NCBI GenBank assembly: GCA_021292105.1
Contig: CM037867.1
Span: forward strand, 13,592,928 to 13,656,927
Reading direction: 5' to 3'
Length of the DNA: 64,000 bases
Source: Anadara kagoshimensis
Lineage: Eukaryota > Mollusca > Bivalvia > Arcoida > Arcidae
Numbering within the stretch: the first letter of the stretch is position 1; every line of letters begins with the position of its first letter. The position numbers and the translations under genes are program-made. The notes under the pieces were generated by a model. It searched no databases. It saw nothing but the letters and a program-made list of their open reading frames with translations, and was not told the DNA's origin. Below, piece by piece: positions 21,701 to 30,600 of the stretch.

Positions 21701-22027
21701 TTATATGGCCAAGTCAGATGGATGTATATCAATTGCTATATTTATATGCATATTATATATATTATGTGCAAACATATTTACACATGACGAATGGACAGAT
21801 CACTGGTCGTGTTTCCCTCCATTTGTCAATTTTTAGTGATGTTTTGCATTTACAGATGTACTGATATGTTTATTTTTGTTGTTAAATAACAGTTGCCAGA
21901 GCTGATCAGGGGATTCAACTCCAAGAATAGAAAGCAGACAATTATTTTGAACAACATTGGTATTATAGCCGGCCTGCTGATAATGATGCTATTGTCCATT
22001 TATGAAGGAAAGATGTTGAACATGTGA
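6713..22027 (+). CDS. LIV-1 subfamily ZIP zinc transporter (ZIP4/ZIP12-like), 13 exons, 5' end missing
   Basis: Join of 6713-7294, 9127-9238, 10667-10771, 11592-11800, 15506-15677, 16198-16367, 17329-17413, 18189-18244, 19188-19256, 19781-19883, 20434-20586, 21232-21419 and 21893-22027. All junctions are GT-AG and phases match (0,0,1,1,0,1,0,1,0,0,1,1,0 at exon starts), giving 712 residues and a TGA stop. ZIP proteins move Zn2+ (some also other divalent metals) into the cytosol across the plasma or organelle membrane. Seen: three Cys-bracketed ectodomain modules, an Asp/His-rich linker, eight predicted membrane helices, [10 protein letters not shown] in helix 4 and [10 protein letters not shown] in helix 5, which in this family form the binuclear metal site. 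The LIV-1 hallmark CHExPHExGD is complete. The tail resembles ZIP4/ZIP12 more than ZIP6/ZIP10. The start codon and signal peptide must lie in an upstream exon not recognised here; residue numbers below count from the first visible Cys. Confidence 0.93.
7834..8292 (+). repeat. tRNA-derived SINE family 2, interrupted by a nested insertion
   Basis: Head GTGGCTAAATGGATAAGACG with B box GAGTTCGAGTCTCGC; tail CAACCAACCAACC. The body matches 11877-12244 except for a 110-bp insertion at 8102-8211. Confidence 0.8.
8102..8211. mobile_element. Short inverted-repeat element nested in SINE
   Basis: Begins GTCATATAC and ends GGTATATGAC, AT-rich hairpin inside, flanked by a 6-bp direct repeat AGAGAT (8096-8101, 8212-8217). 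The target-site duplication fixes both borders. Confidence 0.8.
8615..8788. mobile_element. MITE family B, copy 2 (inverted)
   Basis: Opposite orientation to copy 1: AACCTGCCTTTAAGG left, GCCTTTATAGATAGGGTTAA right. Confidence 0.65.
9127..9238 (+). CDS. ZIP exon b: ectodomain module 2, first part
   Basis: Acceptor TTTCAG, donor GCAG|GTATGG; starts phase 0, ends phase 1. It begins exactly at a Cys ([12 protein letters not shown]) and parallels exon a: CxSAxxIF, an acidic turn, then a leucine-rich helix ending in LLIYHL, compared with LMFHLL in exon a. The same intron position immediately before the first Cys in both modules argues for exon duplication. Confidence 0.9.
9342..9545 (-). repeat. 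R2 repeat copy
   Basis: Reverse: ATTATACCGGTTTTAATTTA, GCACTAGACGGTCGTTTCGG, TTGGACCAAAATTATGAAAC. Confidence 0.7.
9747..10092 (+). repeat. tRNA-derived SINE family 1 copy in ZIP intron
   Basis: Head with GGTGGCACAGTTGG and GGGTTCGAACATCG, body AAGTGGGAAGTGACTGTTCT, end TTGACTGGGACGTTAAACAA. Confidence 0.8.
10209..10407. mobile_element. MITE family A, copy 4
   Basis: ACAGACCTGTAGAAAGTTTA left and AAACTTTCGACAGGTCTGTA right; nearly perfect inverted termini, about 200 bp, in a ZIP intron. Confidence 0.8.
10667..10771 (+). CDS. ZIP exon c: ectodomain module 2, end
   Basis: Acceptor CAATAG, donor GAAG|GTAAAA; phase 1 to phase 1, 105 nt. It encodes [16 protein letters not shown] followed by a short helix with [15 protein letters not shown]. 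The Cys closes module 2 at the spacing seen in module 1. No stop in frame and both junction phases fit the neighbours; the exon is otherwise unremarkable. Confidence 0.82.
10841..10855. repeat. (GA)n microsatellite
   Basis: GAGAGAGAGAGAGAG in a ZIP intron. Confidence 0.8.
11053..11235. mobile_element. MITE family B, copy 3
   Basis: ACAGTCAAACCTGTCTATAA left and TTTAAGACAGACTGGACTGT right; best-preserved copy. Confidence 0.8.
11592..11800 (+). CDS. ZIP exon d: ectodomain linker with furin-like sites
   Basis: Acceptor TTTCAG, donor ATAGG|GTAAAT; phase 1 in, phase 0 out. Encodes [13 protein letters not shown], an Asp/His patch ([12 protein letters not shown]), a run of five Arg followed by DIANTL, and later RRSKRQ. 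RSKR fits the R-x-K/R-R consensus of proprotein convertases. ZIP4, ZIP6 and ZIP10 are known to be cut in their ectodomains, so processing here is plausible but not shown. Confidence 0.87.
11877..12244 (+). repeat. tRNA-derived SINE family 2, uninterrupted copy
   Basis: Same head (GGATAAGACGTCA), B box GAGTTCGAGTCCCGC, body AAGTCGCCCTGAGTGC, and tail AACCAACCAACC. Confidence 0.8.
12295..12460 (-). repeat. R1 repeat, degenerate copy
   Basis: GTAGCTAGTTAAACAGGAG and TTGCTGGAGTTTACATGTT. Confidence 0.6.
12950..14200. repeat. Minisatellite, about 10 diverged units of 105-130 bp
   Basis: Each unit has TTAGGCGTGAAGTTCAAATG, CATGACACTACTAGACCT, AAAACATGTAACGAGAC and CCCTTTGCTCTAAAACGA, in order. 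Units are diverged, so the array is old. Occupies a ZIP intron. Confidence 0.8.
14476..14760. repeat. Tandem repeat of about 115 bp, 2-3 units
   Basis: ATTTGAAATGTAAAATTA, AAAGACATATTGTCATGTTT, and GGGCACATGTAAAAAGACAC recur in order. Confidence 0.7.
15506..15677 (+). CDS. ZIP exon e: ectodomain module 3 (PAL-type region)
   Basis: Acceptor TTTTTAG, donor GAAC|GTAAGT; phase 0 in, phase 1 out. [13 protein letters not shown] opens a third Cys module that closes with SQQLSGTC. This matches the C-terminal subdomain of ZIP4-type ectodomains, where a Pro-Ala-Leu motif precedes the QQLxSGxC end; here the triplet is Pro-Ser-Leu. The tail ([13 protein letters not shown]) leads straight to the first membrane helix in the next exon. 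Confidence 0.9.
15864..16125. repeat. R3 repeat (CTGTCTGTCCGTCC type) in ZIP intron
   Basis: CCACCTCCGAAAACATAGTG, CACCATGTCCATCTGTCTTT, then TTTAGGCGTGTAGGTTAAAT. The last part is also the unit of the minisatellite at 12950-14200. Confidence 0.55.
16198..16367 (+). CDS. ZIP exon f: membrane helices 1 and 2
   Basis: Acceptor TTTTCAG, donor ATCG|GTAAGT; phase 1 to 0. Starts with [11 protein letters not shown], the usual entry to helix 1 in LIV-1 ZIPs, then VGALVIPC and helix 2 with [16 protein letters not shown]. The GD...LLHLLP signature at the end of helix 2 is diagnostic for the subfamily. Confidence 0.95.
16487..16548 (+). pseudogene. Decayed duplicate of the 3' end of ZIP exon f
   Basis: A stretch reading as AVGTLVVDF then degenerating, followed by TCATAG|GTAATT, aligns base by base with the end of exon f (AVGTLVGDS through ATCG|GTAAGT) 181 bp upstream. 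The identical core GCTGTTGGTACCTTAGTTG rules out chance. No matching start of the exon and the LLHLLP part is lost, so it is a relic in the intron. Confidence 0.75.
17329..17413 (+). CDS. ZIP exon g: loop and start of helix 3
   Basis: Acceptor CTTTTAG, donor CTTG|GTAAGA; phase 0 to 1. Encodes a short His/Asp loop ([15 protein letters not shown]) and WYALAAFLG, the start of helix 3. The His spacing could bind metal before transport; that is inference. Confidence 0.92.
18189..18244 (+). CDS. ZIP exon h: helix 3, second half
   Basis: A 56-nt exon, acceptor TCGCAG, donor CGAG|GTAAGA, phase 1 to 0. [19 protein letters not shown] matches the GIYxFxLxE end of helix 3 in LIV-1 ZIPs. Confidence 0.92.
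18646..18699. repeat. (TA)n microsatellite
   Basis: Over 20 TA units with one interruption, in a ZIP intron. Confidence 0.9.
19188..19256 (+). CDS. ZIP exon i: cytosolic loop, part 1
   Basis: A 69-nt symmetric exon (phase 0-0), acceptor CTTTAG, donor CTCAG|GTGTGT. Encodes [15 protein letters not shown] and a small Asn/Gly-rich end. The cytosolic loop between helices 3 and 4 is usually His-rich; here only a few His remain. Being 23 codons with no frame change, it could be skipped without breaking the frame. Confidence 0.83.
19781..19883 (+). CDS. ZIP exon j: cytosolic loop, part 2
   Basis: Acceptor ATCTGTAG, donor CATG|GTACGT; phase 0 to 1. A hydrophilic, low-complexity-like loop ([16 protein letters not shown], then Asn/Ser-rich) that ends SSRNHG before helix 4. 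Supported mainly by open frame and perfectly matching phases with exons i and k. Confidence 0.82.
20305..20365 (+). repeat. R1 repeat, terminal fragment
   Basis: ACAAACATACTATTCCATG to AACTTTGGAACTGACAAGT with a short deletion. Confidence 0.6.
20434..20586 (+). CDS. ZIP exon k: helices 4 and 5, metal site
   Basis: Acceptor TTTACAG, donor CTTG|GTAAGA; phase 1 to 1. Contains [17 protein letters not shown] (helix 4) and [11 protein letters not shown] (helix 5). His, Asn and Asp of HNFADG and the His/Glu pairs of HELPHE are the known binuclear metal-site ligands of ZIP transporters; all are present, and the Cys before HELPHE marks the LIV-1 branch. Confidence 0.97.
21232..21419 (+). CDS. ZIP exon l: helices 6 and 7
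   Basis: Acceptor TATTCAG, donor ATATG|GTAAGA; phase 1 to 0. [36 protein letters not shown] (helix 6) and [18 protein letters not shown] (helix 7) follow the family order; the GLYIGL and WIF.. AAGMF.Y parts resemble ZIP4/ZIP12. Confidence 0.96.
21605..21690 (-). repeat. R1 repeat, terminal fragment
   Basis: CTTGTCAGTTCCAAAGTTTT then TTGCTTCTGAATTGTGATTT. Confidence 0.6.
21893..22027 (+). CDS. ZIP exon m: helix 8, C-terminus and stop
   Basis: Acceptor AATAACAG; coding to TGA at 22025-22027. LPELIRGF begins the exon, completing the DMLPEL motif; helix 8 is [20 protein letters not shown], then GKMLNM and stop. A donor (TAG|GTAAGT at 22030/22031) lies three bases after the stop, so the transcript probably continues into a separate 3' UTR exon. 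Confidence 0.95.
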   Translation: MPELIRGFNSKNRKQTIILNNIGIIAGLLIMMLLSIYEGKMLNM

Positions 22028-22462
22028 TAGGTAAGTGTATACAGTACACAATCAGCTTTGAAATGAGGGTTCATCTGACATTTGATGAATCAAGTATATT
22101 ATGTTTTTTCCAACTTTTGAGACAACCTACCCATTTCATTTAAAAAAATATTATTGAATGAATGAATTGATATGCAAGAATGTTGGATCATACAGTTGTG
22201 TCGAGTGAACAATTATCAAAAAACACTTTACAATTGTGCCGCATAAATTGTTTTCGCCTGTTTTAATGTCTACAAAGTCTTGCTAGGAAATATCAACTTA
22301 CAAACTTGAATGCAGCATGGTAGGCGAGATTTGGACACACAACTGTCATAACAACGTGTCCAATATAAAACATATAATTTTTTATGCTCGTTGTGTTGTT
22401 GTGTTTTGTGGTTAAGCATTGTTTTTGAGAATACAATGTAAACAAAATAAAAGTGGTCACTG

Positions 22463-22722
22463 TGTAGTACGTTAGCGATATTGTGGCAGAGTATTAAAAA
22501 ACACAAGCGAGTTTGTTATACACCTTTAGGTATTTATATAGACAAACAACATTGACCTGTCTGTTTGACATTTATTTATACTGTGTTATTGCAAGCGTAT
22601 ATTCACACCTTCATGCGTTCATTTGTCAACTCCACCTTTATATATTCCTATCTTAGAATATATACATTATATAGACTCTTCCATGTTTCTAAACACTTTG
22701 ACACAATTTCGCTGATAGACTA
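22463..22722. mobile_element. MITE family D, copy in ZIP 3' UTR intron
   Basis: CGTTAGCGATATTGTGGCAG left and TGACACAATTTCGCTGATAG right are inverted; interior CTCTTCCATGTTT shared with 46623-46841. Confidence 0.7.
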
Positions 22723-22948
22723 TAAATCATTCGATATTCGAGGTGATACTAATAATAATACTGTACCGATTTGTATCTTGAACACACATGTATACGCTAT
22801 ATAAACTACGACTTAAACAGCTTCTATTGACATCAGCAAATGTAGTTTAAATGATTATTATGCGCTGGCGATTTAACAAGTGATGGTATATGCAAAAGAA
22901 GTAGTGATTTGTACAGTAAAAATAATGTTAATTGATTCTTTTTTCCAG

Positions 22949-23255
22949 ATAAACTGGTGTGAGAGCGAAGTAATTAGAGACGGTAATTTTTACATACATG
23001 TGTTAGAACCAGACAGCATTTCCGAGTTGACCATTGCTTAGTAAGACATCTTACATAACCAAGAGTAACTTTTGTAAAGCGATGATTTTTTTCACATTTT
23101 GTAATTATTTCATTGCTATTGTAATTATATTTTCGTGATGAGAGGATGTGTGCGTGCTTGTATACATAATGCTTTAACATTTTTCATGCATTTTATAATT
23201 TATTTCTTGGAAAAAGAGATTTTATTTTTAAAATAAACGTTTTTTATATAAGAAT
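22949..23255 (+). other. Probable last non-coding exon (3' UTR) of the ZIP gene
   Basis: The donor just after the ZIP stop pairs with TTTTTTCCAG ending at 22948. AATAAA at 23232-23237 is the first good polyadenylation signal, so the transcript likely ends near 23255. The intron between holds a MITE-like repeat. Confidence 0.6.
23232..23237 (+). terminator. Polyadenylation signal AATAAA of the ZIP gene
   Basis: Canonical hexamer about 1.2 kb after the stop in genomic distance, about 290 nt into the inferred last exon, followed by a T-rich stretch. Confidence 0.6.
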
Positions 23256-24286
23256 TCGATTTTCTGTTTTTATTGATTACTGGAAAAGGACAATTGGAAT
23301 CCTTTTTGATATAAGAAACGTCTGAATAATAGCTTCGATGGGGAAAATGTTAGTGTCCATCATCGACGAGGTTCAAAACCAAATTGCCATATTGAACTTT
23401 TTCGCAGTTTGATTAACGAATTTACAAATGCAGGTTGTTGAATCGGGGTATCCAGGGTCATTCCTTCCAGAAATGCTCTATACAACCAGTGTAAGATTGA
23501 GCTTTGTTTCTCGGAGTCTTTTCTGCTTGTAATTTACTACAAGGAAGAATTCAAAAATATAAAACGCCTATACGTACAGTGTTTAAATGGTAGGTATACG
23601 TCTATTTAACGGTATTTTCTTACTTTGAATACATTTATTCATAGTCGTTGTATAACACCAATTAACAGTAACGCCATTACAATATTACGGCTTATAAAGG
23701 CCTAGAAACAATACTTCTCAACTGTAGTTTTCCTTTTTTATTTATAAATAAAAATGTTCTTAAAATATTTATAATATATGTTTGCTTTTATTGGTTCAAC
23801 CGGCGTCAGTTCCGTGTTTAATTAAATTTGCTAATTTTTACTTTGCTTTTGGATTGCGATTTTGACATGGATTGGTATGTTTGTTTTTGTTTAATGCTAT
23901 CATCTTCGTCAAATGTAATTAAAAGAATTAAAGATCATATTTTCTAAGTGTTAAAGGTTTGTAAACCTCAAAAATGACAATGAGTTCTAACGTTCCATTA
24001 AAATCATATATATCAGAATTTAGGTAACATTAATACCAGATATAAAACGCATTTAAAGTCTATTCTAAAGCATTTATATCGGTAAATAATAATTTTCCTT
24101 GAAAATATGTTTCTTCGCTAACAATTTGTTGTTGCTGTCTTCATGATGTTTTTCATAAGGCGCAAAAAGCTTTTCATGAATTCTTAATGAAACAAATCCA
24201 GCATATATAAGCGAAACAAAAACTAACATTAGACAAGTGATCCATTACATTAACGTTATATTAAGCATCAAATAATCACAAGAAGA
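23256..24286. other. Intergenic gap between the convergent ZIP and lectin A genes
   Basis: Only the R1 end fragment near 23838 is recognised; the rest is AT-rich with no exon signal. Confidence 0.5.
23838..23903 (-). repeat. R1 repeat, terminal fragment between ZIP and lectin A
   Basis: TTTTACTTTGCTTTTGGATT then GGATTGGTATGTTTG. Confidence 0.55.
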
Positions 24287-24292
24287 TTTATT
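24287..24292 (-). terminator. Polyadenylation signal AATAAA, lectin A
   Basis: Minus-strand AATAAA (TTTATT on plus) about 140 bp past the lectin A stop; the nearest candidate that does not overlap the stop codon. Confidence 0.5.
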
Positions 24293-24429
24293 TAGCAGGT
24301 TAAATACATATATATCTATATATATATTTATAGACTATGGAGAATTACTGCCTTTTTTCCACAATAAGTTGTTATAATGTTTTATGAAATCAATGTCTTT
24401 CTTTAGCACTTTGCATTTGTATTTCAGTT

Positions 24430-24659
24430 TTATTGTGGCATCTCACATATATATCTTAAGGCGTCTGTACATTCATTATCATCCATTCCGTAATCATTTG
24501 GGACTATCTGTACACAATTCTGCCAAGTATTGGGGTATCCTGGTTCATTTGGCCTCCACAATGTAGACATAATATCAAATTTTTCTCCAGTTTGTGACCA
24601 AACAAATGTTCCCTCTTCATTAATGTCATTTAAACCGATCCAGTACTTGCTCGTGTAAA
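24430..24659 (-). CDS. Lectin A exon 4: C-type lectin domain, second half (EPG type)
   Basis: Acceptor ACTTTAG; phase 1, 230 nt to a TAA stop. YWIGLNDINEEGTFVWSQTG leads to WRPNEPGYPNTWQNC and MDDNECTDALRYICEMP. The EPN calcium/sugar motif is altered to EPG and WND to MDD. An AATAAA follows about 140 bp downstream. Confidence 0.9.
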
Positions 24660-27600
24660 CTAAAGTAAAATTGAATAGAATTGAAGTCAAAATATTGAAT
24701 ATGAATAAGAATTTGTTTAATCAAATTCAGGCATCTTGCAGTCATAGGCAGTTGACGGATCGCCGGCCACGCCCACTATGTTCCGACAAAGAGTCAACAT
24801 GCTTGAAATAAACGCAAAAAATGAAAACTCGGCCTGAATTGTGCGGTTTAATGACGTCACTAACACTAGTACCTCATTAGTTGCCGTGACGCTGCTTTGG
24901 TACCGTGATGGCGGTCAGTTTCGGAACATTGTGGGCGTGGCCGACGATACGTCATTTTAAGGCCCTAAATCTTTTTTGGTTGTCATAGATGAATTTTTTA
25001 AAAGTGTAATGTATCTCTAAATAAAATTACCCAATGTGTATCTGACGTTCTATAGATCCAGGCTGATGTGATTCTTAATTTTGATTTTACATCTGGCTGG
25101 TGTACCTAGCTAGAACAACAGCGGTAGCTCAGTTGGTAGAGAGTTCGCTTCGTAAGTGGGAGGTCGTGGGTTCGATCCCCGGCCGGGTCTGACCCAAGAC
25201 TTGAAAGTAGGTAGTGACTGTTCTTTCGCCAAGCACTCGGCATTACGAAATGAAAGCCACGGTTCTTTTGGATGGGAACTTAAAATAAACGAGATCCCGT
25301 GTCACGGTGGGCTTGGCACGCTTAAGAATACTGCTGTATAATACCATTAGAGCAACGCACAGGCAAAATGTCTTCACATTCGTCTATAGCTGGCGACGTC
25401 TCGACATAAGTGAAATATTCTTGACTGGGACGTTAAACACCATTACTCACTCACTCACTTTACCTAGCTAGACAGGAGGTGCTTTTTATATTTCCTTTTG
25501 TAGTATGATTTGAATATCGAAATGTATATTTTTGTATGATGATACATGCATTTTACGTATCTTATATTTACAAGGTACTTTTGCAACTTAGCAAATGTTA
25601 CCATAATTTTGAAGCACAGTCTTTAAAGTTTAAGCTCAAAATTTTAATTTTTATCAAGTAATGCGATTCGTCATACCTGCAAAGGCAGTTCAAATTATAA
25701 AAGAAAAAAATACACACTAGCAAAAATTTAATAGGGTAAAACACAACGAAATATAAAGAGGTATTACAGATAGACATGATAGTCGCATTGTAGACTGTTA
25801 TTGGAATACATGGAAAGCAGAACTTCACATACCTGGGTCACTCCGTAACAGGTTCACAAAGTAATTGTATTTGTTGATGTTCGGCAAAATTATCATATTT
25901 CCTCCATCATCAACACATACATCACCAGCGTCTTGCCACTGAAGGGGCTGCATGAAAATTTTAAAACAGGTGTTGAACTCGCGAACATATGTATATCCAG
26001 GTCTTTTACAAATTACTAAAATGTAAAAAGGTAATTTATGACTAATAATTTTAAAATTGTACAAGATCTACGAAACATATTAAAAAATTGGTAAAATCTC
26101 GTCAAATATATCCAGGTGAATCCTGGACACAGAGACATCAAACTTAATACTGTGATAACGGCGATAAAACGTTTTATGAGGCCGACTAAGCCAAGGATTG
26201 CAATATCCCTGGGTCAACAATTTATTTGTAAGCATTGTATCAATCATCAAAAACAAACATACTAATCCACGTCCGAATCAAAATCCAGAAGCAAAGTAAA
26301 AACTTTGGAACTGACAAGTAAGGTTAGACACGTGAACTTCCACCAGGGAAGTGAGGCCGGGTGCTCCGTAAGGGTAAGCACCTCCCGTTTAGTTAGCTAC
26401 ATCCGCCACGTGTGTAATCAAAATTGTCTGAAAGGAACATGGAACTATGAGACATCAAATATATCAAAAGCAAACCTGTTCACAGAGACATCAAACTTAT
26501 CAACAATACTGTGATGACGGCCATGACACTTTTAAGGGTCTTGATAAGCCTAGGCTTGTAATATCCCTAAGTCAACAGTTAATTTGCAAGCAGCCTGCTT
26601 CGTTGTACCATAGCGTTTTAATTTGGGAAAATACACCATAAGCAGGAAAAGCAGGTATGTTGCTTCATAAAAACGAAAAGATGGCAATAGAAAAATTAAA
26701 GCAATCATGTTTGTCGTAGTTTCAAATGTAGCCTTTCTTTGACGTCATAATTGAGGTATATGAAGCAAATCTTGGGGAATCAGTCATATTTATCGTTTCA
26801 AACTAGCAATAATATTTGACCTTCGTATAGTCTCCAAATTTTGGATTGTTTAGAAAGAGAATGGCATCTATATATCTGTATGTGGAGTTGAATTTGTTTA
26901 AGACGTTCTTATAATTTAGAATGAGGGATAGTGGTGTAAAGCATAGGAAAATATTACTTATCATTTTGAATAGCGAACGTTGATTATGATTGGGTTAACT
27001 GTGCACAATAGTAAATAAGAGTTTTATGGCCGTCATCACAGTATTTTTGATAAGTTTGATGTCTCTGTGTCCAGGATTGCCTTGGATATATTTGACGTCT
27101 CGTAGTTCCATGTTCCTTTCACACAATTTTGATTACACTCGTGGCGGGTGTAGCTAGCTAAACAGGAGGTGCTTACCCTTCCGGAGCACAAGGCCTCACT
27201 TCCCTGGTAGAAGTTCACGTGTCTGACCTAACTTGTCAGTTCCAAAGTTTTTACTTTGCTTCTGAATTGTGATGCGAAAATGGATCAGTATGTTTGTTTT
27301 TGATTGATTTTTAAGTTAGGTTAGTAAAATGGTTAATAATTAACAATAATAAAGTTTCAGCATCGTAAATCGGAGCATGGGAGAAACATTCACTTGATTT
27401 CTATGGTAAAGTTCGTTAAAAACTAATCCATAGTATATAATGTTATAAATCTACATAATAGAAGACTTGCTTTTTGCTATTGAATACATACTAACAAAAG
27501 TCTAAGAAATTTAAAACATGTTTTATAGGTGAGTGCTTGTCCGTACAATATGTGAATATAAGTCTATATCAATTATCATTATATTTTGATAAAAAACTGT

Positions 27601-30600
27601 AAACTATTGTTATACAGCGAGTGAACTCAGGGTACGTTTCTTTCACTATTTGATTAAGGTCTTGGAAATAAAAACTACTAATTGTAAAAAGAAATGTTGG
27701 ATTTTAAGTTTCAATCATTACATCTTTAGCATTATAAATCTAGGTCATGTAATACTTAGCACTTAGCCTCTACGGTAAAACATTTCTAAACGTAGTTTTG
27801 CTACACGCTATTTAATGTTGATAGATTATTGACAAAGGTCCTTTATCATTATGCATTTTTATTTTGAAATATTTTTTACAAGTTGAATGTTGAGAAAGGT
27901 AAATGGATATGCGTGTTTTCAAATCTACTTCAAAAAGGTATAGATAAATCAATAACAAATCTGGTCAACTCAAGATGCAATAATGTGTTGTTTATATTGA
28001 TATATCAAATCCGCCTTGAGGCTTTATGATATGATACTCTTAGAACCTGGCCATTTTGAATAATGAAGAATTTAAATGAAAAATGTAATGTATTTTTTAT
28101 TTTGAATGGCAAAGAAGGGAATTCACAAGATAATATACTTTTGATTATAATAATGGGTCATCTTGATAAAAAAAATGTGATGAAGGAAAAGACGCAAAAT
28201 CAATACTATAATGAAAGTCATTATTTTGCAAAAATGTCTGGTCTAGATATTAACGAATCTAAATGTAAAGCTGTTTGGATAGGTTGTAAAGAGTTTTGTT
28301 GGGAAACGTTTAATCATAGGTATAAATTTGAATGTAACGCTGAATATTTTTCAATAAATTTAGACAAAATAATAAATTTCAATTATGACAAAAGAATTAA
28401 GGAAATAGAATCAATCCTGAAACTATGTTCTTCTAGGATTATCACACCACTTGGAAGAATAAAAATTACAAAAACACTGGTATTATCTAAACTTATTTAT
28501 TTATTTTTGTCTCTCCCTAATCCTCCCGAAAAGACTATAAAGTATCTACACAGCTTATTTTTCAATTTTATATGGTACTCAAAGCCAGACAAAATTTAAC
28601 GTTCAGTAATTATTCAAAACTATTTAAACGGGGGACTGAAAATGATTGCCCTTGAAAGTTTCATAAAGGCGATAAAGTTAACATGGATTCGCAGAATAAT
28701 ATCACAAAAGTCTAAATTAATTAAATTAATCCAAAACATGGGATCACATCGAATAGTCTAATAACAAATACAATACCCAGTAAAGAAATCAACAATTTTT
28801 GGCAACAAGTATTGCAAATGTTCACTGAGCTAAATAAGATAAACTGTTGTAAAACATTGTTTCAATATTTAAAATCTAGTATTTGGAATAATTCTGAGTT
28901 TACAATTGACAAGAAAATAGTATCTTCAAAACAATGGATACAACAAGGCGTTATATTTATAGCGATCTAATGAAGAATATTAAAGAGTTTTATACTTTTG
29001 AGGAATTACAAAAAAAACCGCATCAGTTGAAATTTAATTTTTTCGAATATTTAGGAGTAATAAATAAAGTAATTAAAATCAGAAAAATTACAAAAGCAAA
29101 ATAATAAACTAATACTTCCATTTATTCGACAAGTCTTTGAAATTATTAAAAAATCAGAAAAAAGTAGCAAAGATATGTATAGTGTATTTCACAAATCCAA
29201 AAGATGTAAAATAGAAAATTAAAGTGGACAAGTGAATTTTTATTTGGCGAAAAAAAATGGAATAATACTAATTGTCTCCCTTTTTATACAACACAAAATT
29301 CATATTTACAATGATTTCAATACAGAATAAACAATAAATTACTCGCCACAAACAATTATTTGAAAAAGTTACAAATAATTTCGTATTATTGTCAGAAATA
29401 TACTATTATTGTCCAAATTTCCTGCAAGTTAAAATTTGAAATTTCTCAAAAACTAAGGTATACTCCCTCATGCAAAGTAGTTCCTTAGCTTAATTTGATA
29501 AAATATATTTTGGTCCTTTGGGTAGCTTTTCAACATCTTCAAAATAACTTTGGTTTCATAATTTTGGTCCAAGCCTATTGATGAGGAATTGTATTCCGAA
29601 ACGGCCGTCTAGTGCTGTAAAATTAAAACTGGTATAATATGTAATTAGATGACAAATGTACCGTCTGTAAAATATTTTGTGAAACAACTACTCATTTATT
29701 CTGGGAATGCCAAATTGTAAACGATTTTTGAATGAAATTAACAAAATTAATAAAAGCAAAATGTCAAATAGACCTATACATCAATGGAAAAGAAGCGATA
29801 TTTGGAATTTTGAATTTTAACAAGGAAACAAAACCTATATTTTGTTTATATATTTTAATTATAAATATTATTTTTACAACGAAAGTTAAAGGAAAAACAC
29901 TCAATATTCAAGCGTTTATTTCATACTATCAAGCTCATTTTATCACCCAAAACCATATAGCAATTAAACCAAATGAAATCGAAGAGTTTGAACAATTTTG
30001 GAGACCTTTTGGACAGCTGTCCTAGTTTGTTTTTTTTTTTCTCACCCCTTTCCTCTGTCAGCATCAATTATGCCATGTGCTACTTTTGAATATTTATTAC
30101 ATAATGCATTCAAATGTGCTACTTTTGAATGCATTACTTTATAAAGAAGTCAGAAGTAGCAATGACAATTATACTACATTGATTACAAAAAGTTTAATAT
30201 TAAATTTCATATTGGAATAAATATTATTCATTTATATTTGACAATGTATGATTTATTTCAGCATTATTGGCTATATTGATTTATCTATTGTTTTTGTATT
30301 TTGTATAAATAACAGTATTGATTGTGATTGTTCTATGTCAATAAAAATATACATTACAAAAAATAAATGGTACAGTAAACGTATTTAATTTCGCGTGTAT
30401 TTATTTTCGTGGTATAGGGAATTTACACATTTAACGTAAATAAATTTGCGCATTTTAGAAATATGCACTATAACATAATAGGGATTTTATAATTTTCGTT
30501 TGCTATTAATTTTGATAGGTATTAAACAAACGACTGCGAAATACGTCAAAATTAGTACATAGCGAAAATACGTTCACAGTATTCAATGTGTCAAATAGAC

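Larger units (their letters stand above)
28020..30365 (+). mobile_element. Non-LTR retrotransposon (LINE), 3' part, decayed
   Basis: Open piece 28063-28599 reads as the C-terminal part of a reverse transcriptase: SGLDINESKCKAVWIG, NYDKRIKEIESIL, RIITPLGRIKITKTLVLSKL, then LPNPPEKTIKYL and FFNFIW. Past a stop, GGLKMIALESFIKAIKLTWI continues. Near 29645-29730 another frame shows CTVCKIFCETTTHLFWEC, a C-terminal zinc knuckle of non-LTR elements, then a last open piece to 30025 and a 3' end with AATAAA near 30342. Many stops and an R2 insertion show it is dead. The endonuclease part is absent (5' truncation). Confidence 0.8.

Noticed and set aside
26305..26641. Open frames of 60-70 codons (also at 27036, 43493, 55389, 40031, 62514)
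   Set aside because: All lie on R1 copies; similar peptides arise because the DNA is repeated, with no domain or codon signal.
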